Of a stretch of 13,494 nucleotides of DNA, positions 8,490 through 13,494 are shown one piece after another. A program made the position numbers and the translations under genes. Origin of the DNA: JBFMFB01 sp040752115 (GTDB taxonomy: Bacteria > Pseudomonadota > Gammaproteobacteria > Burkholderiales > Sulfuricellaceae). Position 1 is the first letter of the stretch, and each line of letters opens with the position of its first letter. Location: the NCBI GenBank assembly GCA_040752115.1, contig JBFMFB010000044.1, forward strand, positions 1 to 13,494, given 5' to 3'. The notes under the pieces were generated by a model that was not told the origin of the DNA, did not search any database, and worked only from the letters and a program-made list of their open reading frames with translations.

Positions 8490-8702
8490 ATGGCACATGT
8501 ACGAGTCAAGGAAGGCGAACCGTTCGACGTTGCGCTGCGTCGTTTTCGTCGCACCATCGAGCGCTCCGGTCTGCTGAACGAACTGCGCGCCCGCGAGTTC
8601 TACGAGAAGCCCACCGCCGAGCGCAAGCGCAAAAACGCCGCAGCGGTCAAGCGCCACTACAAGCGCCTGCGCAGCCAGATGCTGCCGGCCAAGCTGTACT
8701 AA
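8490..8702 (+). CDS. rpsU: 30S ribosomal protein S21
   Basis: 70 residues, very basic, matching S21 from end to end: VRVKEGEPFDVALRRFRR at the start and a Lys/Arg-rich helix (ERKRKNAAAVKRHYKRLR) toward the end. S21 sits on the 30S platform near the 16S 3' end and assists initiation. The ATG at 8490 has AGGAAC around 8474-8479. An in-frame upstream extension to 8421 covers the promoter and is not coding. It is the first gene of the macromolecular synthesis operon; yqeY follows after 14 bases. Confidence 0.98.
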   Translation: MAHVRVKEGEPFDVALRRFRRTIERSGLLNELRAREFYEKPTAERKRKNAAAVKRHYKRLRSQMLPAKLY

Positions 8703-8716
8703 AACCCCATCCCTGC

Positions 8717-9163
8717 ATGAGCCTCAGGCAGCAGATTCCGGAGGATATGAAGGCCGCGATGCGCGCGAAGGACGCGCCGCGGTTGGCCACCATCCGCCTG
8801 TTGCTGGCTGCGATCAAGCAGCGCGAGGTGGACGAGCGCATCGAGCTGGACGATGCGCAGGTGGTCGCGGTGATCGAAAAGATGCTCAAGCAGCGGCGCG
8901 ATTCCATCAGCCAGTTCGAGGCCGCCGGGCGGCAGGATCTGGCGGACACCGAAAAATCCGAGATGGCGGTGCTGCAAGCCTATCTGCCCCAGCCTTTGTC
9001 GGAAGCCGAGATCAAGCGGCTGGTCGCGGAGGCGATCGTCGCTTCCGGTGCGTCCGGGGTGAAGGACATGGGCAAGGTGATGGCCGCCGTCAAGCCGCAG
9101 GTGGCCGGCCGAGCCGACATGGGCAAGGTTTCGGCGCTGATCAAGGCCAAGCTGGGCGGCTAG
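8717..9163 (+). CDS. yqeY: GatB/YqeY domain protein
   Basis: 148 residues, full YqeY length. The family shares the C-terminal domain of GatB, the tRNA amidotransferase subunit, and is thought to contact tRNA; its precise role is unsettled. The typical features are MSLRQQIPEDMKAAMRAKD with RLATIRLLLAAIK in the first helices, QAYLPQPLSEAEI in the middle (LPQPLS is the family hallmark), and GVKDMGKVMAAVKPQVAGRADMGKVSALIKAKL at the end, here described in pieces: KDMGKVM and GRADMGKVS. It sits between rpsU and dnaG, as in many beta- and gammaproteobacteria. No good ribosome binding site precedes the ATG, so translation may depend on coupling with rpsU 14 bases upstream. Confidence 0.95.
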   Translation: MSLRQQIPEDMKAAMRAKDAPRLATIRLLLAAIKQREVDERIELDDAQVVAVIEKMLKQRRDSISQFEAAGRQDLADTEKSEMAVLQAYLPQPLSEAEIKRLVAEAIVASGASGVKDMGKVMAAVKPQVAGRADMGKVSALIKAKLGG

Positions 9164-9242
9164 CTGCTTTACTCGCGGCGATGGTCAACAACCTGCCGGG
9201 CCGCACGGGCCGGCTGCCCGCTCCCGAGGTATCGGTCGCGCG

Positions 9243-10997
9243 ATGATTCCACAGTCGTTTGTCCATGAGCTGCTGAATCGCCTCGACATCGTGGACGTGG
9301 TGGAGCGTTATGTCCCGCTGAAAAAGGCGGGCTCCAACTACGTCGCCTGCTGTCCTTTCCACAGCGAAAAAACCCCTTCCTTTACTGTCAGCCAGGCCAA
9401 GCAGTTTTACCATTGCTTCGGCTGCGGCGCGCACGGCTCTGCCATCGGTTTTGTCATGGAGCATCAGGGCCTGGGCTTTGTCGAGGCGGTCAATGAGCTG
9501 GCCCGCGGCGCCGGCATGACGGTGCCGGTCGAGGCGGAGTCCGCGCGGCGGCAGGCGGCCGCGGCGCCGGAAGAAGACCTGGCCGCCATCCTGCAGCAGG
9601 CGGAGAAATATTATCGCGGCGAGCTGAAGCGCTCCGAGACCGCCATCGCCTATCTGAAAAAGCGCGGCGTCAGCGGCGAAATCGCGGCGCGCTTCGGCAT
9701 CGGCTACGCGCCGGCGGCATGGCAGAACCTCAGGGCGGCATTTCCGGACTATGCCGCCAAGGCGCTTACCCGCGCCGGGCTGGTCATCGAAACCGATGAC
9801 GGCAAGCGCTACGACCGTTTCCGCGACCGCATCATGTTCCCCATCCTCAACCAGCGCGGTGCGGTGATCGGCTTCGGCGGGCGCGTGCTGGGGGCGGGCG
9901 AGCCCAAGTATCTGAACTCCCCGGAAACGCCCCTGTTCCAGAAGGGACAGGAGCTGTACGGGCTGTTCCAGGCGCGCAAGGCGATCCGCGACGCCGACCG
10001 GGTGATCGTGGTGGAGGGCTACATGGACGTGGTGGCGCTGGCGCAGCACGGCATCGAATACGCCGTGGCGACGCTGGGCACCGCAACCACTCCGGTTCAT
10101 GTGCAGAAGCTCATGCGCCAGGCCGACAACGTCGTCTATTGCTTCGACGGCGACCAGGCGGGGCGCCGCGCCGCGTGGCGGGCGCTGGAAAACAGCCTGG
10201 CGCTGGTGGCGGACGGCAAGAACCTGAGCTTCCTGTTCCTGCCGCAGGGCGAAGATCCGGACAGCTACGTGCGCCGCGCCGGCAAAGAGGGTTTCGAGAG
10301 GCTGATGCGCGAGGCGCTGCCCTTGTCCCAGTTCCTGCTGCAGGAGCTGACCGGTCGGGTTGACATGCAAACCCAGGAGGGGCGGGCGCGCCTGCTGCAG
10401 CTTGCGCGTCCCCTGCTGGCGCAGGTTGCGGCGCCGGCGCTCGGCCTGATGCTGCGCAAGCGGCTGGCGGAACTGGCAGGCATCGCCCAGACGGAACTTG
10501 AGGAGCTGTTTCAGATCAAACGCGAGGCGCGGAAAGACCCTTTGCCCAGGGAGGCCGGCCGTAAGCCGCCGTCGCTGGCGAGAAAGCTCCTGCAATTGTT
10601 GCTCGTCCGGCCGCAGGTGGCGGAAGGAGTGAAACCGGAAGAGCTCGGCAGCGGCGAAGGGGAGCTGAAAACCCTGGCGGCCGCGCTTGAATTTGTGGGG
10701 AATAGCCCACAGATAGCGGGTATAGCGGCGATCATCGAGCATTTCCGCGGCACCGCCCACGAAGCGGTGCTGCAGCAAGTGGCGGGTGAGGTGCTGCAAC
10801 TGGACGGCGCCCTGGAGGATGCCGAAGTGGAGCGTGAATTTGCCGGGGCGCTGGTGCAACTGAAAAAACAGGCGTGGGACAAAAAAATCGCCGAATTGCT
10901 CAGCCGGTCCCGCACCCAGGCGCTTACCGCTGTCGAGAAGCAGGAATTGCAGCAGTTGCTGCAGAAGGGACGCGACCTGCCGGGAAATAAAATTTAG
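9243..10997 (+). CDS. dnaG: DNA primase
   Basis: 584 residues, full length. It makes RNA primers at the replication fork with the replicative helicase DnaB. The CHC2 zinc-binding domain is at the N-terminus with Cys37, His40, Cys58 and Cys61 (PFHSEKTPSF, then HCFGCGAHG). The TOPRIM catalytic core holds VVEGYMDV with Glu258 and CFDGDQAGRRA with Asp302 and Asp304. Residues about 430-584 form the more variable helicase-binding domain. The ATG at 9243 aligns with the usual DnaG start (IPQSFVHELL); a GAGGT at 9226-9230 is a distant, weak ribosome binding site. It follows yqeY after 79 bases and precedes rpoD by 73 bases. Weak translation signals before dnaG are common in this operon and keep primase scarce. 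Confidence 0.98.
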   Translation: MIPQSFVHELLNRLDIVDVVERYVPLKKAGSNYVACCPFHSEKTPSFTVSQAKQFYHCFGCGAHGSAIGFVMEHQGLGFVEAVNELARGAGMTVPVEAESARRQAAAAPEEDLAAILQQAEKYYRGELKRSETAIAYLKKRGVSGEIAARFGIGYAPAAWQNLRAAFPDYAAKALTRAGLVIETDDGKRYDRFRDRIMFPILNQRGAVIGFGGRVLGAGEPKYLNSPETPLFQKGQELYGLFQARKAIRDADRVIVVEGYMDVVALAQHGIEYAVATLGTATTPVHVQKLMRQADNVVYCFDGDQAGRRAAWRALENSLALVADGKNLSFLFLPQGEDPDSYVRRAGKEGFERLMREALPLSQFLLQELTGRVDMQTQEGRARLLQLARPLLAQVAAPALGLMLRKRLAELAGIAQTELEELFQIKREARKDPLPREAGRKPPSLARKLLQLLLVRPQVAEGVKPEELGSGEGELKTLAAALEFVGNSPQIAGIAAIIEHFRGTAHEAVLQQVAGEVLQLDGALEDAEVEREFAGALVQLKKQAWDKKIAELLSRSRTQALTAVEKQELQQLLQKGRDLPGNKI

Positions 10998-11012
10998 GTG
11001 GTAATTTTGGAG

Positions 11013-11018
11013 TATAAT
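11013..11018 (+). promoter_or_regulatory. Probable internal promoter of rpoD (-10 box)
   Basis: A perfect TATAAT lies in the dnaG-rpoD gap, 52 bases before the rpoD start. The -35 side is AT-rich (AAATTTAGG at 10990-10998) but has no good hexamer at 17 bases. A separate promoter for rpoD is known in other bacteria with this operon, which makes this placement reasonable. Confidence 0.55.
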
Positions 11019-11032
11019 CGTTCGGTTTTTTT

Positions 11033-11049
11033 AAAATCGCAACGATTTT
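11033..11049 (+). promoter_or_regulatory. Small hairpin in the rpoD leader
   Basis: AAAATCG (11033-11039) and CGATTTT (11043-11049) are exact reverse complements around a three-base loop. It lies between the TATAAT and the rpoD start, preceded by seven T. The stem is AT-rich and weak, so it could be a leader structure or chance. Its position would let it affect rpoD transcription or translation. Confidence 0.3.
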
Positions 11050-11070
11050 TCAATCGGGAAAAGTACTTAT

Positions 11071-12944
<1,874 letters not shown>

Positions 12945-12957
<13 letters not shown>

Positions 12958-12983
12958 GCTGCGAAGCAGCGCAGCCTTCGTTG
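12945..12983 (+). other. Two-tier hairpin spanning the rpoD stop codon
   Basis: CAACGAAGGCTG (12945-12956) pairs perfectly with CAGCCTTCGTTG (12972-12983). Inside it, GCTGC (12958-12962) and GCAGC (12966-12970) pair around a GAA loop. The rpoD TGA at 12955-12957 lies within the outer stem. No T run follows, so it is not a simple terminator. It may stabilise or slow decay of the message. Confidence 0.7.
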
Positions 12984-13249
12984 CGGCGCAGACTAACATT
13001 GTGCGAAGCGCAATGTTATGTCGGAGCCACAACGCTCTTGGAGCTGCGAAGCAGCGCAGCCTTCGTTGCGGCGCAGACTAACATTGTGCGAAGCGCAATG
13101 TTATGTCGGAGCCACAACGCTCTTGGAGCTGCGAAGCAGCGCAGCCTTCGTTGCGGTGCAGACTAACATTGTGCGAAGCGCAATGTTACGTCGGAGCCAC
13201 AACGGTTTTGGAGCTGCGAAGCAGCGCAGCCTTCGTTGCGGCGCAGACT
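12956..13249. repeat. Tandem array of 85-bp repeats (3 full copies and a 39-bp partial)
   Basis: Copies start at 12956, 13041, 13126 and 13211, exactly 85 bases apart. Copies 1 and 2 are identical. Copy 3 differs at four positions. Copy 4 stops after 39 bases, just before the operon terminator. Each full unit contains the GCTGC-GAA-GCAGC hairpin and an 11-pair hairpin (TAACATTGTGC-GAA-GCGCAATGTTA, 12994-13018 in copy 1, with one G-U pair). There are no spacers, so it is not a CRISPR. The first copy starts within the rpoD stop codon. The unit is open in the plus frames, but the 85-base period shifts the frame at each copy, so it is not a repeated protein. Confidence 0.95.
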
Positions 13250-13258
13250 GACTATCAT

Positions 13259-13292
13259 GCTGGCCGGTATCCCACCGGCCGGCTTTCTTTTT
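13259..13292 (+). terminator. Intrinsic terminator of the rpsU-yqeY-dnaG-rpoD operon
   Basis: GCTGGCCGGT (13259-13268) pairs with ACCGGCCGGC (13274-13283), ten pairs including one U-G, around the loop ATCCC. TTTCTTTTT follows (13284-13292). It ends two bases before the tRNA-like sequence. The whole repeat array therefore lies in the 3' untranslated region of the rpoD message. Confidence 0.92.
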
Positions 13293-13294
13293 GC

Positions 13295-13334
13295 GGGTCT
13301 GTAGCTCAGTTGGTTAGAGCAGGGGACTCATAAT
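13295..13334 (+). pseudogene. 5' half of a CAU-anticodon tRNA gene (Ile2 or elongator Met), broken after the anticodon loop
   Basis: Acceptor strand GGGTCTG (13295-13301), D stem GCTC/GAGC with loop AGTTGGTTA (13304-13320), anticodon 5' strand GGGGA (13322-13326) and loop CTCATAA with CAT at 13329-13331 are all canonical. T13334 can pair with A13326, but the next bases (ACATC) do not complete the stem, and no TPsiC arm or acceptor 3' strand follows. The gene is thus interrupted between positions 39 and 40. The 3' half may lie beyond the window at the far end of an inserted element. Ile2 (CAU) and elongator Met cannot be separated from this half. Confidence 0.85.
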
Positions 13335-13451
13335 ACATCGCGCAAACCTCACGGGATGCACTTAAAATGGAGCTAATACAACAAGTTACAGTGGCAATAT
13401 CGCAGCAAATGAAAGCGCCATGTAACAGCTAAGTAACAGAAGCAAGGTTTC
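13335..13451. other. Low-GC segment between two tRNA 5' halves, with GTTAC/GTAAC motifs
   Basis: By hand count about 51 of 117 bases are G or C (44%), well below the surrounding DNA. GTTACAGTGGC (13385-13395) and GCCATGTAAC (13417-13426) form an imperfect inverted repeat, and GTAACAG recurs at 13422 and 13433, eleven bases apart, about one helical turn. Such spaced short repeats next to a tRNA resemble arm-type integrase sites, which is an inference. No gene is visible. Confidence 0.55.
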
Positions 13452-13494
13452 GGGCCGCTAGCTCATGCTTGGTTAGAGCAGCAGACTCATAATC
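13452..13494 (+). tRNA. Partial second CAU-anticodon tRNA or tRNA-like sequence, cut by the window end
   Basis: GGGCCGC (13452-13458) would be the acceptor strand. D stem GCTC/GAGC follows with an 11-base loop ATGCTTGGTTA (13465-13475), then anticodon strand GCAGA (13481-13485) and loop CTCATAA (13486-13492) with CAT. The window ends two bases into the 3' strand of the anticodon stem (TC, which can pair with GA). It shares the GGTTAGAGCAG and GACTCATAAT stretches with the broken tRNA at 13295 but has a different acceptor stem, so it is not a simple duplication. Whether the gene is intact cannot be seen. Confidence 0.6.

Noticed and set aside
9164..9242. Terminator between yqeY and dnaG
   Set aside because: Short GC inverted repeats (GCCGG/CCGGC) exist, but the stem is only five pairs with no T run.
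12981..13333. Open frames across the 85-bp repeats
   Set aside because: The 85-base period shifts the reading frame at each copy, so no repeated peptide is kept. No ribosome binding site is seen, and the last frame runs through the terminator into the tRNA.
13335..13451. Group I intron in the CAU tRNA, as known from Azoarcus tRNA-Ile
   Set aside because: The insertion site is similar, but the segment shows no P7/G-binding-type core that I can see, and it is followed by another tRNA 5' half, not a 3' half.

Overview
The window looks like chromosomal DNA of a GC-rich betaproteobacterium, possibly of the Nitrosomonadales/Gallionellales type. This is an inference from three things: the rpsU-yqeY-dnaG-rpoD order, the sequence character of GroEL, DnaG and RpoD, and a groESL operon preceded by a CIRCE operator. 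No 16S rRNA gene is present, so the genus cannot be named.

Layout. Positions 1-9 hold the first three codons of a gene leaving the window on the minus strand. Positions 301-4942 carry two plus-strand accessory hydrolases: an exported family 31 glycoside hydrolase with a C-terminal starch-binding module, and an alpha/beta-hydrolase of the esterase/lipase type. They are followed by a 24-bp perfect palindrome and a 174-bp MITE-like element with long imperfect terminal inverted repeats (4981-5154). Next come two overlapping small genes (5224-5720), a ribbon-helix-helix-like protein and a coiled-coil protein, and then a minus-strand conserved-type hypothetical gene (5760-6116).

The second half is housekeeping. 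A CIRCE operator with a heat-shock-like promoter drives groES-groEL (6332-8347), closed by a strong terminator. A sigma70-type promoter then drives the macromolecular synthesis operon: rpsU (initiation of translation), yqeY, dnaG (primer synthesis for replication) and rpoD (housekeeping sigma factor). A second promoter probably lies just before rpoD.

Downstream of rpoD, between its stop codon and the operon's intrinsic terminator (13259-13292), sits an array of 85-bp tandem repeats (three full copies and a partial one) rich in hairpins with GAA loops. Right after the terminator a CAU-anticodon tRNA gene begins but breaks off just past its anticodon loop. It runs into about 117 bp of clearly lower-GC DNA with GTTAC/GTAAC motifs. 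A second, different tRNA-like 5' half then starts and is cut by the window end at the equivalent anticodon position. This resembles the edge of an integrative element inserted into a tRNA anticodon loop. It is the strongest candidate for something unusual here, together with the 85-bp array and the 174-bp inverted-repeat element.
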